From: Acidobacteriota bacterium | GTDB lineage: Bacteria > Actinomycetota > Actinomycetes > S36-B12 > CAIYMF01 | DNA: 32,554 nucleotides | Direction of reading: 5' to 3' | Assembly: GCA_025449595.1 (NCBI GenBank) | Contig: JANWJC010000155.1 | Location: 1-32,554, forward strand | Shown: in pieces, positions 1 through 9,160 of the stretch | How positions within the stretch are numbered: the stretch's first letter is position 1 | Layout of the letters: each line of letters starts with the position of its first letter | Position numbers and translations under genes: made by a program | The notes under the pieces: generated by a model | Told to the model about the DNA's origin: nothing | What the model saw: the letters and a program-made list of their open reading frames with translations, nothing else | Database searches by the model: none

Positions 1-703
1 CGACCTCGATCTGCTCGGCCTCGGGGTCGAGGCACGCCCGCCAGTCGATCACGCCGTCGGAGGTGGAGTAGACCGAGAGGTACGGGACCTGCGCCGGGAA
101 GTCGCCTCGCAGCAGGTCGCGCACCTGGCGGGCGCAGTCACCAGCGATGCAGTCGGTGCCCATGACTCCGGGTACGCCGAGGGACTGCAGCAGCGTGAGC
201 ACCTGGATCTGAAACGCCAGGGTCGCGTTGACGGCGAGCGGGTCCAGGTTGGGCGTCGCAAGGGTGATCAGGCCGGCCACCAGCTCGGGGCGGCGCATCG
301 CCACCAGCTTGCCCAGCGTGCCGCCCCGGCTCCACCCGACCAGGGCTACTTTGTGCCCCGTGCGCGCCACGGCGTGCAGGAGACGCGCCTCCACCGCATC
401 GGCCATCTCCAGGGTGCATCCCGCGTTGGGCGCGATGTGCGATCCCGAGGTCCAGTGCCCGCGCCGTCGCAGCTCGTCCGACAACGCGGTGAGCGCGAAG
501 TCGCCGGACAGAAATCCGGGGACGAGCAGCACCGGGATCCGCTCGGGATCCACGACCGTCCGCCTGCGACGGTGCGAGATCAGTGCACCGGCGACCTGGA
601 ACATGGACAGCTCTTCGCGCACCGTGGTGCGGACGTCGGGACGGAACGCGGCGGGGCGGGGTATGTCGTCGCCGTACCACTCGATCCGATCTTGACCTGT
701 CAC
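1..703 (-). CDS. alpha/beta hydrolase (lipase/esterase-like), runs off the left edge
   Basis: Reverse-strand reading gives TGQDRIEWYGDDIPRP...ERIPVLLVPGFLSGDF...VALVGWSRGGTLGKLVAMRRPELVAGLITLATPN..., with the GxSxG nucleophile elbow GWSRG. GTG start candidate at 703. The ORFs listed here are other frames. Confidence 0.75.
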   Translation of the reverse strand, partial: MTGQDRIEWYGDDIPRPAAFRPDVRTTVREELSMFQVAGALISHRRRRTVVDPERIPVLLVPGFLSGDFALTALSDELRRRGHWTSGSHIAPNAGCTLEMADAVEARLLHAVARTGHKVALVGWSRGGTLGKLVAMRRPELVAGLITLATPNLDPLAVNATLAFQIQVLTLLQSLGVPGVMGTDCIAGDCARQVRDLLRGDFPAQVPYLSVYSTSDGVIDWRACLDPEAEQIEV

Positions 704-926
704 AACATCATTGTGCGCCAGCTGCGCGTCGCGGACACCTCGGGACACGTGGTTCGCGTTCCTGATCGGCCGCCGGCACGAACAGGTGGCGCTGAAACTG
801 GTTCGTACCGCTCGGATCCGGTCGTCGTGCTCAGGTTCACAGTCCGTGCACAGGCGGCTCACCCGGACGGGTCAATAACCGGACCCCGGGCATGACAGTG
901 CGCCACCGAACCAGCATGATCTGCCT

Positions 927-3566
927 ATGGCTGGGGGACGGCCGGGCGCTGTCACGAGGATCGCCGACGCGCTTCGCGCGCCAGGCGCCCTCGACGACCC
1001 AGAAACCGTGGCCGCTGCCGAGGAGGTCGGCCTCGGCATCATCTCGGTCGACGGCGCCGGGCGGGTGCGCTGGAGCGACTCGGCGTACCGATGGCACGGC
1101 CGACCACGCTGGCAACGCGTGCGCACCGTCGAGGACTCGCTAAGCGAGGTTCAGGTGGGGGGCGATGAGTTGCGCGCTGTCTACGCCGCGCTGGCGACGG
1201 GCTCGGGATCGTCCCAGGACGCCGGGGTCCGCTACATCGTGACGGGCGAGCACAAGGTGGCCCACACGGTCTATCTGCTGCCGATCGGACGGGGCACGGC
1301 GCTGGTGTCCGGCCGGCCCTTCGAGGCAGAGGAGTGGGACGGCTCGCCAGCTGCACCGGCCGAGCCCGCCGAGCCCACGGTCCCGTCCGACACGGTTGCG
1401 CGCGCGTTGGAGGAGATCGTGGGCTCCCAGGACGTGCCGGAGTCCGCGGTGACCGGTGCGGTCCTCACGGCAGACGTCACGATCGACCTGACCGACTCTG
1501 CGCGCGCCGGCCTCGACGCCGGGTCTCGGGTCGACGAGCCGGTCTCGGAAGCGGCCAGAGACCCTCGCCCCTCTCAGTGGCGGGAGCTGTTCGTCTCCAG
1601 CCCGGTCGCGATGGTGCTGCTGGACCGGGACGACCACCTGCACCAGGCGAACGACGCGTTCTGCGCCCTCGTCGGCGCCGGGCGGAACCAGGTGCTGGCC
1701 CTGGACTACGGACCCCTGCTCGCAGCCGCGATCGAGGCGTCAGCGCTCGATGACGGGTCGGCCGAGGCCGCCGAACACACTGGCCAGTCGGCCGCCGAGC
1801 ACCGCTTGCGCCGCCCGGACGGGGATCAGCGCTGGGTGCGGCTGCGTACCGCCGTGGTGGAGCTCGAAGGTGCGCTGCACCGTCTGGTCACTGTCGAGGA
1901 CCTCACCACCGTCCGGGAGACGGAGTACCGGTTGCGCCGGGAGGCGTTGCACGACCAGCTGACCGGCCTGCCGAACCGTCGGCTCCTCGTGGACCGGTTG
2001 GACCGGGCGCTGACTCGCGGCCGTCGTACGCAGGCGGGGGTGGCTGTCTTCTTCATCGACGTGGACGACCTCAAGCGGGTCAACGACACGTACGGCCACG
2101 CCGGCGGTGACCTGATGATCGTGACCGTCGCGCGGGCTCTGCGGGCGGCGCTGCGCGACGCGGACACCTTGGCCCGCATCGGCGGCGACGAGTTCGTCGC
2201 GGTCTGCGAGGACCTGGACGATGGTCGCTCGCTCGACGAGGTCGGCGACCGTCTCATCCATGCCGTCAACGCGCCGCTGGTCCTCGACGGCGACCACGTG
2301 ACAATCTCGCTAAGTGTCGGGGTCGCGACGCCGCATGAAGGCGGCGAGGACGCCGAGAGCCTGCTCGAGCGAGCAGACGCGGCGATGTATCGGGCCAAGG
2401 CCGCCGGCGGTGGCCGACTGTCGACGAGCCCACGTCCTGGTACGACGGGCGGCGAGGCCGAGGTCGCGATCGCCGACTGGCTCGCCGCGATGTCGGCGGG
2501 CCAGCTCCGGCTGGAGTATCTGCCGGTCGTACGGGCCGACGACGGACAGGTGCTCGGCGTCGAGGGCCGGTTGCGCTGGCGCCATCCCAGCCTGGGTGAG
2601 CTCACCGCGATCGACCTGCTGGACAGCCCCGGTGCGAACCGTGCCACCGCCGAGCTGGTGCGCTGGTCGGTCCGCCAGGCATTGACGGACGTCCAGGCCG
2701 CCACACCGGCAGGCAGTGGGCCGCTGACCTTGTGGCTGACCGTCCCGTTCCGGGCGCTCGTGCAGCACGGCGTGGCGGACGCGGTGGCGGTGGCGTACCG
2801 GGATCAGCACGGGCGCAACGTGCCCCAGCTCGTCCTCGAGATCCAGGAGCGCGGCCTCGCGTCGTTGATCCGACGTGGCAAGCCGCCGCGTGAGCTGGAC
2901 CGGCTGGTGTCCGCTGGGCCGGTGTCGGTCGGGGTCGGCAGGTTCGACGGCTGCGCCCTGCCTCTTGGCATCCTTGCCCGGCTCCCGCTCGGCAGCGTCA
3001 AGCTCCACCGTGATCTGGTCAACGACGCCACGCACGCCGAAGCGCCGGCAATGGTGATGACAGGCCTGGTGACCGGGGTGAACACTCTCGGGGTTGTCAC
3101 GGTTGCGTCGGGGGTCGACCATGCGGAGCACCTGCGGATGGCGCGCGCGGCTGGAGTCGTTGCGGTGCAAGGAAAATTTGTGGGGAACAGCGTGTCGGCA
3201 AAGGAGCTGGCAGATGTCCTTGCGCTGACCCCGGTGTGGTTCGCGAAGGATTCAGCGGCGCTGGAGACCCCCGAACTGCGGTCGACCGCGCTGTCGGCCG
3301 TCGTCCCAACGGCGCCGGTCGCTGCGGCTGTGGCCGCGACCCGGTCCGAGCTGCTGCTCGCGGGTGAACGGATCGACCTGACCGTCGACATCGGAGAGGC
3401 GCTGGCGGCGGAGACAGGCGTGCCGCTGCCCGGTGACTTCGTGCCCGGCGCCCCGGGTCAGGTGGACCGGTCCGGCGGCGACGCGGGGACGTCGCGGCCT
3501 GATACCGGCCCGCACCTGCTGCTGCGTCCACCGAGGCTGACCCCCATGGTCGCCAACGCCTCGTGA
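927..3566 (+). CDS. PAS-GGDEF-EAL (degenerate EAL) cyclic-di-GMP signalling protein
   Basis: PAS-like region SSPVAMVLLDRDDHLHQANDAFCALVG; HDQLTGLPNRRLL...ARIGGDEFVAV; I-site RDAD five residues before GGDEF; EAL-like region GVEGRLRWRHPSLG...LEIQERG...VKLHRDLV. Confidence 0.93.
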   Translation: MAGGRPGAVTRIADALRAPGALDDPETVAAAEEVGLGIISVDGAGRVRWSDSAYRWHGRPRWQRVRTVEDSLSEVQVGGDELRAVYAALATGSGSSQDAGVRYIVTGEHKVAHTVYLLPIGRGTALVSGRPFEAEEWDGSPAAPAEPAEPTVPSDTVARALEEIVGSQDVPESAVTGAVLTADVTIDLTDSARAGLDAGSRVDEPVSEAARDPRPSQWRELFVSSPVAMVLLDRDDHLHQANDAFCALVGAGRNQVLALDYGPLLAAAIEASALDDGSAEAAEHTGQSAAEHRLRRPDGDQRWVRLRTAVVELEGALHRLVTVEDLTTVRETEYRLRREALHDQLTGLPNRRLLVDRLDRALTRGRRTQAGVAVFFIDVDDLKRVNDTYGHAGGDLMIVTVARALRAALRDADTLARIGGDEFVAVCEDLDDGRSLDEVGDRLIHAVNAPLVLDGDHVTISLSVGVATPHEGGEDAESLLERADAAMYRAKAAGGGRLSTSPRPGTTGGEAEVAIADWLAAMSAGQLRLEYLPVVRADDGQVLGVEGRLRWRHPSLGELTAIDLLDSPGANRATAELVRWSVRQALTDVQAATPAGSGPLTLWLTVPFRALVQHGVADAVAVAYRDQHGRNVPQLVLEIQERGLASLIRRGKPPRELDRLVSAGPVSVGVGRFDGCALPLGILARLPLGSVKLHRDLVNDATHAEAPAMVMTGLVTGVNTLGVVTVASGVDHAEHLRMARAAGVVAVQGKFVGNSVSAKELADVLALTPVWFAKDSAALETPELRSTALSAVVPTAPVAAAVAATRSELLLAGERIDLTVDIGEALAAETGVPLPGDFVPGAPGQVDRSGGDAGTSRPDTGPHLLLRPPRLTPMVANAS

Positions 3567-3573
3567 GCAGTTC

Positions 3574-3924
3574 TCAGCCGTAGCCGAGTTCGTGCAGACG
3601 GTCGTCATCGATCCCGAAGTGGTGCGCGATCTCGTGCACCACAGTGATGTGGACCTCGCGGACGACCTGACGTCGGTCGTGGCAGATCGACAGGATCGGG
3701 TTCCGGTAGATCGTGATCTGGTCAGGCATCGCGCCGGCGTAGCTGAAGCCTCGCTCGGTGAGCGGGATGCCGACGTAAAGGCCCAGCAGACCCGGCTGGT
3801 CGGCGGGTGCGTCGTCCACGACGGAGATGACGACGTTGTCCACGAGTCTCGCCAGCTCGACCGGGACGCTGTCCAGCGCCTCAGCCACCAGGTCCTCGAA
3901 CTCGTCGATCGCGATGTCCAGCAC
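3574..3924 (-). CDS. minimal zincin-like metallopeptidase (MMP/PF06262-like)
   Basis: C-terminal VVHEIAHHFGIDDDRLHELGYG contains HExxHxxGxxDxxLHELG; about 116 aa. Confidence 0.88.
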   Translation of the reverse strand: MLDIAIDEFEDLVAEALDSVPVELARLVDNVVISVVDDAPADQPGLLGLYVGIPLTERGFSYAGAMPDQITIYRNPILSICHDRRQVVREVHITVVHEIAHHFGIDDDRLHELGYG

Positions 3925-3943
3925 CCCTCGATCCTGCCCTGCG

Positions 3944-3996
3944 GGGAGGTGCCGGTCACCGTCGCAGGGAGGTGCGGGTCACCGTCGCAGGGAGGT
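3944..3996. repeat. 23-bp tandem direct repeat, 2.3 copies (GGGAGGTGCSGGTCACCGTCGCA)
   Basis: 3944-3966 and 3967-3989 differ at one base; partial third unit gggaggt at 3990-3996. Confidence 0.85.
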
Positions 3997-4108
3997 CCGC
4001 ACCAGGGCGAGTCTTCCCGGCCGGACGCGTACCCGCCTTTTGGAGCCGGGCGTCCGCGTCGTCTATGCTTCACCGGTCCCCGACAGGTGGCGTCGGGTGC
4101 CACTAAAG

Positions 4109-4181
4109 GCCCCCATCGTCTAGCGGCCCAGGACACCGCCCTTTCACGGCGGCAGCACGGGTTCGAATCCCGTTGGGGGTA
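4109..4181 (+). tRNA. tRNA-Glu(TTC)
   Basis: Acceptor GCCCCCA/TGGGGGT, anticodon loop CTTTCAC, T-arm CGGGTTCGAATCCCG. Confidence 0.95.
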
Positions 4182-4217
4182 CGTCAAGAAGGTCAAGGCT
4201 CCGGAACTCGGGGTCGA

Positions 4218-4291
4218 GGCCCGGTAGCGCAGTTGGTTAGCGCGCCGCCCTGTCACGGCGGAGGTCGCGGGTTCGAGTCCCGTCCGGGTCG
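4218..4291 (+). tRNA. tRNA-Asp(GTC)
   Basis: Acceptor GGCCCGG/CCGGGTC, anticodon loop CTGTCAC, T-arm CGGGTTCGAGTCCCG. Confidence 0.95.
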
Positions 4292-4484
4292 CAACACTGT
4301 GTGATGAAGATCTGTGTGATGAAGCCCCCTACTGTCTCGCTCCGCTCGTCAGCGGGCCCAACGCGCGGTGCGTTAGACGCACCGCACACGCCCCAACGAT
4401 GCGCCCGATGTCGAGTGCGCGCCGGTCGATCGGCTACGATCACCCGGCACACGAGCAGGAGGTTCCGCCTTCGCCGTGCTGTCT

Positions 4485-4558
4485 GGCCAGGTAGCTCAGT
4501 TGGTACGAGCGTCCGACTGAAAATCGGAAGGTCGGCGGTTCGACCCCGCCCCTGGCCA
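4485..4558 (+). tRNA. tRNA-Phe(GAA)
   Basis: Acceptor GGCCAGG/CCTGGCC, anticodon loop CTGAAAA, T-loop GTTCGACCC. Confidence 0.95.
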
Positions 4559-4586
4559 CCTCATCACCGCGGGTCAGAGCCCTAGG

Positions 4587-4619
4587 GGCGGATCTTGCGG
4601 CCATCGCAAGGATCCTCCG
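4587..4619. terminator. candidate hairpin downstream of tRNA-Phe
   Basis: ggcggatcttgcg / cgcaaggatcctccg imperfect inverted repeat around ccat, 29 nt after the tRNA; no T-tract. Confidence 0.4.
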
Positions 4620-4875
4620 TCTCTCACAATCACTTCAGGTGAGCGCCCAGACTGCGGTCCAGTCCCGAGTGGTGCTGCGGCGACACCCATGGTTCATTGG
4701 CCGCTGCTGCCTGGTGGCGCCTTACGCACCGACCCGCCGCCCGGAGGAGTCGACCGACGGCATCGGCTCAATGCCGCTGAACCAGTTCCTCGTTGCGGTC
4801 TGCCGACAGGCGGAGCGCGCCCTGGACCTCACCGTCACAGCCAGTGTCGGCCCCGACGATAGATTCCCGACATGA

Positions 4876-5391
4876 CCGGGGGAGATCAGCTGTACGCCGA
4901 GCAGCGCGCCCCGCTCACCGCGGCCGGCCGGCACGTCGGTCTCCGGCTCGGCATGGCGAGTGCTGCGCTTGGGGTCGTTGACCGGGATCACCGTTACGGG
5001 CCTGGTCTACGCGACGGTGCTCGCCCCGTACGTCCATCTGACCGGGTGGGCCATGGTTTACAACTGCGTCTTCCATTACGCCATGCCCGCCGCCGGTGTC
5101 GTCGGGTTCCTGCTCATCGGGCCGCGGCTCCGGCTGCGGGCCCGGGATCTCGTCTCTATGGTGTGGCCGGTGTTGTGGCTTGTCTACACGATGGTGCGAG
5201 GCGCGCTGCTCCATCCAGAGTTCACCGGCTTCGCGTCCGCCCCCAGCCATTACCCGTAAGAGTTCCTAGACGTGGATCGGGTATCGCTCATCGAGGTCGT
5301 CGGATCCATCGCCTTCCTGTCCTTGCTCATCGCCGGGATCGGCGTCGCCTACATCGGGGCCTCCCGATGGCTCGACAGCCGTCAGCCTTGA
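4876..5391 (+). pseudogene. Pr6Pr-like integral membrane protein remnant
   Basis: Frame 1 reads WRVLRLGSLTGITVTGLVYATVLAPYVHLTGWAMVYN...VWPVLWLVYTMVRGALL...HYP*EFLDVDRVSLIEVVGSIAFLSLLIAG...RWLDSRQP*. Internal TAA at 5257-5259; the N-terminal helices of the family are absent. Confidence 0.7.
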
Positions 5392-5789
5392 CCGGCGACA
5401 TAACCGAGAACGCCGGCGGCATCTCGTACACCACCGCGAACACGTCCTACTCGGCCGGTCGATGGGTCGTGTACGCCGCGGCCATCATCGTGTGCGCGGC
5501 CGGGGTGTCCAGCAGCTACTCCGCCCAGCGCGACTACTCGTTCGAGGACTCCGGCGACCCCGCCTCGAACGTCCGCCGGCTCCACCTGCCGATCCTGCCG
5601 ACCGCCGCCGGCACGGTGTCGATGGCGATCTACGGCCTCACCGTGCCGGGATCACCGTTGCAGTCCGAGGTCTCGGGCACGGCGTTCGGCGTCTGGAGTG
5701 GCTGCCTTGCCGTCGGAGGCGGCGTCGTGATGTCGATCTTCGCGCCGTTCCTCGGCAAGGGCAACGGCGCGACGGGAAAACCCGGATGA
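5367..5789 (+). CDS. small multi-TM hypothetical protein
   Basis: C-terminal part of ORF 4872-5789: GRWVVYAAAIIVCAAGVSSSYSAQRDYSFED...TAAGTVSMAIYGL...GVWSGCLAVGGGVVMSIFAPFLG; ATG at 5367. Confidence 0.55.
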   Translation: MARQPSALTGDITENAGGISYTTANTSYSAGRWVVYAAAIIVCAAGVSSSYSAQRDYSFEDSGDPASNVRRLHLPILPTAAGTVSMAIYGLTVPGSPLQSEVSGTAFGVWSGCLAVGGGVVMSIFAPFLGKGNGATGKPG

Positions 5790-5837
5790 CCGGTCGCCTG
5801 GCACGCCGCTCGGTCTCGGACGGACTCTGTTGGACCC

Positions 5838-6365
5838 TCAGCGTCGTCGCCGCCGCGCACGCCGGTGCAACCCAGCAGCGGACACCGGTGACAGGGGAGC
5901 GCCGAACGGGTCGATGAACATGGCACATGGCCCGGTGGGGCTCGGCACGGTGTCGTCGAGGACCTTGATCGTGTAGCTCAGCGCGTCCCCGTCCAGGTGC
6001 GGATCTTGGATCACCACCACGGCATCCGTGGGAGGCCGGTCGCCCGGCTCGGCGAACGAGGGGACGGCGTTCGGGGGGTTCTCAGCGAAACTGTTGCCCC
6101 CGTCACGCCAGTTGGCGACGAACTGTCGGGTCGACATGTGTCCGACCTCGCGTTGGGGACGATCGGCGAAGTACAGCGTCGAGGGCGACAGGCCTCGCAA
6201 CGTGATGGTTCCCCGGGTGCTGGTCATGCTCGCCGCCGTGTGAACGAACAGCTGCCGGTGCCTTCGGTCGCTCGTCGACGGCGTGTCTGCGACGACGGGT
6301 GAACGTGTCGCGCGAACGGTACGTGTAACTGGTGGACCGTCCGTCACACGCATGGGAGGACTCAT
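5838..6365 (-). CDS. conserved hypothetical protein (exact start uncertain)
   Basis: LFVHTAASMTSTRGTITLRGLSPSTLYFADRPQREVGHMSTRQFVANW...NPPNAVPSF...SYTIKVLDD resembles a widespread unnamed bacterial family (xLFVQTA...TLYFSDRPxR...NPPNA). Confidence 0.65.
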   Translation of the reverse strand: MSPPMRVTDGPPVTRTVRATRSPVVADTPSTSDRRHRQLFVHTAASMTSTRGTITLRGLSPSTLYFADRPQREVGHMSTRQFVANWRDGGNSFAENPPNAVPSFAEPGDRPPTDAVVVIQDPHLDGDALSYTIKVLDDTVPSPTGPCAMFIDPFGAPLSPVSAAGLHRRARRRRR

Positions 6366-7482
6366 GTCAAGAACATTGCGACTTACACCTCACGGCCTGC
6401 GTATCGCGGGCTGCGTGGTGCTCTTGAGTGCCGCGCTGACCTTCCCCGCCTCTCCGGCGCTCGCGTCGGGGGGAGGCTTCCTCGGCGGGCTGGACGACAT
6501 CAAGACGGTCGCCAGCACAGTCCCGGCGAACGGCGACGTCAATCCATACGGCGTCGCGGTGGCGCCGACCACGGTCGGCCACCTGCACCGGGGTGATGTT
6601 CTGGTCAGCAACTTCAACAACTCGACCAATGCTCAGGGCACCGGCACAACGATCGTGGAGATCACTCCCGGCGGGCGCAGAAGCGTCTTCGCGACGGTGC
6701 ACGAGTCGCAGGTACCGGGCGGCGTGGGCCTGACGACTGCCCTGATCGCGCTGCGCTCGGGCTGGGTCATCGTGGGGAACCTGCCGACCACCGATGGGAC
6801 GTCCGCCACTGCCACCGCAGGATCCTTGCTGGTCATCGACCCATGGGGTCATCTGCGCGAAGTCTGGAAGGGCCATGGGATCAACGGCCCGTGGGACGCG
6901 ACCGCCGCCGACTTCGGGGACCAGGCAGTCCTGTTCGTGACGAACGTGCTGAACGGGACAGTGGCGCACTCGCCTGCCACCGTGTTCCGAGGTACCGTCC
7001 TGCGGCTGCGGATCGCCCTGACCGGGTCGATGCCCAGGATCGAGTCGACGCGGGTGATCGGGTCAGGCTTCCCGGAGCGGACCGACCCCGCGGCTCTGGT
7101 CGTCGGCCCCACCGGGGTCGCACTCGGCTCCGACGGGACGCTGTACGTCGCCGACACCGTGCGCTCACGACTAGCGGCGATCCCCTACGCCCTCACCCGG
7201 GTGACCAGCGCAGGCGACGGCGCGACGGTGCGCAGCGGTGGACCGCTCAACGGTCCGCTGGGGCTGGTCGCCGTCCCTGGCGGGGACCTGGTCTCGGTCA
7301 ACGCCGGCGACGGGCGCGCGGTCGAGGTGAGTCCCGACGGGCGTCTGATCGCAGTGCGCTGGCTGGACAAGTCCGGCTCCCCGCCTGGCGCAGGCGCACT
7401 GTTCGGGCTCGCGGTGGCAAACCGTGGGCACACCCTGTACTTCGTTGACGACGCCACCAACACCCTGCAACTACTGCACTGA
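6364..7482 (+). CDS. secreted NHL/SMP-30-like beta-propeller protein
   Basis: Signal peptide MSRTLRLTPHGLRIAGCVVLLSAALTFPASPALASG; repeated blades such as GVALGSDGTLYVADTVRSRLAAI and GLAVANRGHTLYFVDDATNTL. Confidence 0.8.
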   Translation: MSRTLRLTPHGLRIAGCVVLLSAALTFPASPALASGGGFLGGLDDIKTVASTVPANGDVNPYGVAVAPTTVGHLHRGDVLVSNFNNSTNAQGTGTTIVEITPGGRRSVFATVHESQVPGGVGLTTALIALRSGWVIVGNLPTTDGTSATATAGSLLVIDPWGHLREVWKGHGINGPWDATAADFGDQAVLFVTNVLNGTVAHSPATVFRGTVLRLRIALTGSMPRIESTRVIGSGFPERTDPAALVVGPTGVALGSDGTLYVADTVRSRLAAIPYALTRVTSAGDGATVRSGGPLNGPLGLVAVPGGDLVSVNAGDGRAVEVSPDGRLIAVRWLDKSGSPPGAGALFGLAVANRGHTLYFVDDATNTLQLLH

Positions 7483-7495
7483 CGTCGGTCGACCG

Positions 7496-7532
7496 CCCGG
7501 TCCGGTGGGTAAGCGCAACCCAACGGACCGGG
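7496..7532. terminator. hairpin terminator candidate after the NHL-like gene
   Basis: cccggtccggtgggt-aagcgca-acccaacggaccggg: 15-bp stem with one mismatch, 7-nt loop. Confidence 0.6.
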
Positions 7533-7620
7533 CACGGCCGTTCATCACATTCGCGGCTCATTAGGGTCGACGGCAGCTGTTTTGTGAGCGTGGTTTCAGG
7601 AGGCCCAGTGGGAGTGCTCG

Positions 7621-8347
7621 ATGATCCAGAATGCCTGCCAGGGGACAAGGGTGCGCCGCGACGAGCCAGGGACCTCCATCTGCGCGGTGGAGGCGACCGG
7701 GCCGGTCCCTCACGTCGTCATCACGTACGACGACGGCCCGGAACCTGGTGGGACCGAAGGGATCTTGGCGGCGCTGGCAGCCAAGGGAGCAATTGCCAGG
7801 TTCTTCGTCCTGCTCTCCCGCGTCCGGCGATACCCCGAGCTGTTCGCAGAAATGGTCGCGGGCGGGCACGAGATCGACCTGCACGGCGGGGACCACCGGT
7901 CACTTCCCGGCCTGGAACCCGCTGTGGTGCAGCGGAATACGGTTGAGGCGAAGCAGGAGCTGCAGGAGATCCTCGGACGCTCGGTGCGATGGTTCCGGCC
8001 TCCGTACGGGGACCAGTCCCCGGCCAGCTGAGGCGCTGTCAAGAGCACTGGGCTCACGTCGGTCCTGTGGACCACCACACTCCTGGACTGGGGAGGACGT
8101 GCCCATCGAAGAGCGACTGGCCGAGGCGTCCAAGTTCCAGGGGCCCGGCGCCATCCTGCTCGCCCACGACGGCTTCGCCGGACCGGAGGACGGCGTAGAC
8201 GACGGACCGCCGCCGCAGTTCGACCGCGGCGAGCTCACCGGCCTGCTGCTCGACCACTACGCCGCGCGGGGGCTCGTGGGCTGCTCGCTCGGTGAGGCGC
8301 TGGAATCGGGTAGCCCGATCGAACGAAGCTGGCTGACCCACGAGTAG
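7621..8347 (+). pseudogene. polysaccharide deacetylase (NodB homology), disrupted
   Basis: ORF 7621-8031 has ITYDDGPEPGG, DLHGGDHRSLPG and WFRPPYGDQSPAS, then TGA (8029-8031). Homology continues in frame as GAVKSTGLTSVLWTTTLLDW, then shifts frame to DVPIEERLAEASKFQGPGAILLAHDGF...GCSLGEALE. Confidence 0.8.
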
Positions 8348-8430
8348 ACCCAACGGGCCGCCAGAGTTCCTTGATTGCAGTACGGCTTCGACGAAGCGCT
8401 GACCATTGCGCCCGGAGGTAGCATTCGGCG

Positions 8431-9033
8431 GTGCGCAAGCGGTGGCGTGTCGGGCTGTCCGCGGCCGTCGTGGGATGCGTGTTGCTGGCTGGCTGCTCGA
8501 GCACCACCGGCGTCGGTCACGTTGCTGCCACGACACCGGGGGGCGGCTCGATCGACGCGATCGGTGTCACGACGTACGCCCCCGGGCAGCGCCCTTCGAT
8601 CCCAGACCTTTCCGGGCCCACTCTGGATGGCAGCACTCTCTCCCTGTCGTCGCTGAAAGGGCACGTGGTCGTGCTCAATGCCTGGGCATCGTGGTGCGAC
8701 CCGTGCCGGAACGAGTCTCCGGCGCTGGGTCGACTGGCCAAGCAGACGGCTGGGCTGGGGGTGAGGTTCGTGGGGATCGACGAGCAGGACACCCCTGACT
8801 CGGCGCGCAAGTTCGCAGCGAGCGCGGGCACCACATATCCGCACCTCATCGACGAGGACGGCAGCATGCTGGGCAGCCTTCGCCTCGTTCCGCCCGCGGC
8901 CATCCCGAGCACGCTCGTGCTCGACCGTTCCGGGCTGGTCGCGGGCCGGATCATCGGACCGATCGACGCCACAAGCCTGGCAGCGCTCATCAGGGCCGTC
9001 GCCAGCGAGGCGGTGAATGCGGCCGGAGGGTGA
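8431..9033 (+). CDS. TlpA/ResA-like thioredoxin-fold lipoprotein
   Basis: Lipobox VLLAGCSS; VVVLNAWASWCDPCRNESPALGRLAKQ (CxxC active site). Confidence 0.88.
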   Translation: MRKRWRVGLSAAVVGCVLLAGCSSTTGVGHVAATTPGGGSIDAIGVTTYAPGQRPSIPDLSGPTLDGSTLSLSSLKGHVVVLNAWASWCDPCRNESPALGRLAKQTAGLGVRFVGIDEQDTPDSARKFAASAGTTYPHLIDEDGSMLGSLRLVPPAAIPSTLVLDRSGLVAGRIIGPIDATSLAALIRAVASEAVNAAGG

Positions 9034-9160
9034 CCCGTTGGCACCTGTCGACACAATCCGTCCGCGGATGTCTGGTCAGGATGACATAGCGGCCCTACGC
9101 TGTCGGCCGTCGGTGGTGATCATCCGACTGGCTCACATAGGGGCGTCCACGTTGACAACC

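Noticed and set aside
1826-3391. Several long antisense ORFs inside the GGDEF-EAL gene
   Set aside because: No recognisable domains; the sense frame has clear PAS/GGDEF/EAL motifs.
3252-4256. 334-aa minus-strand ORF running through two tRNA genes
   Set aside because: Covers tRNA-Glu and part of tRNA-Asp and is composition-biased; not coding.
4639-4875. 78-aa ORF after the tRNA cluster
   Set aside because: No motif, hydrophobic pattern or family resemblance; kept as non-coding.
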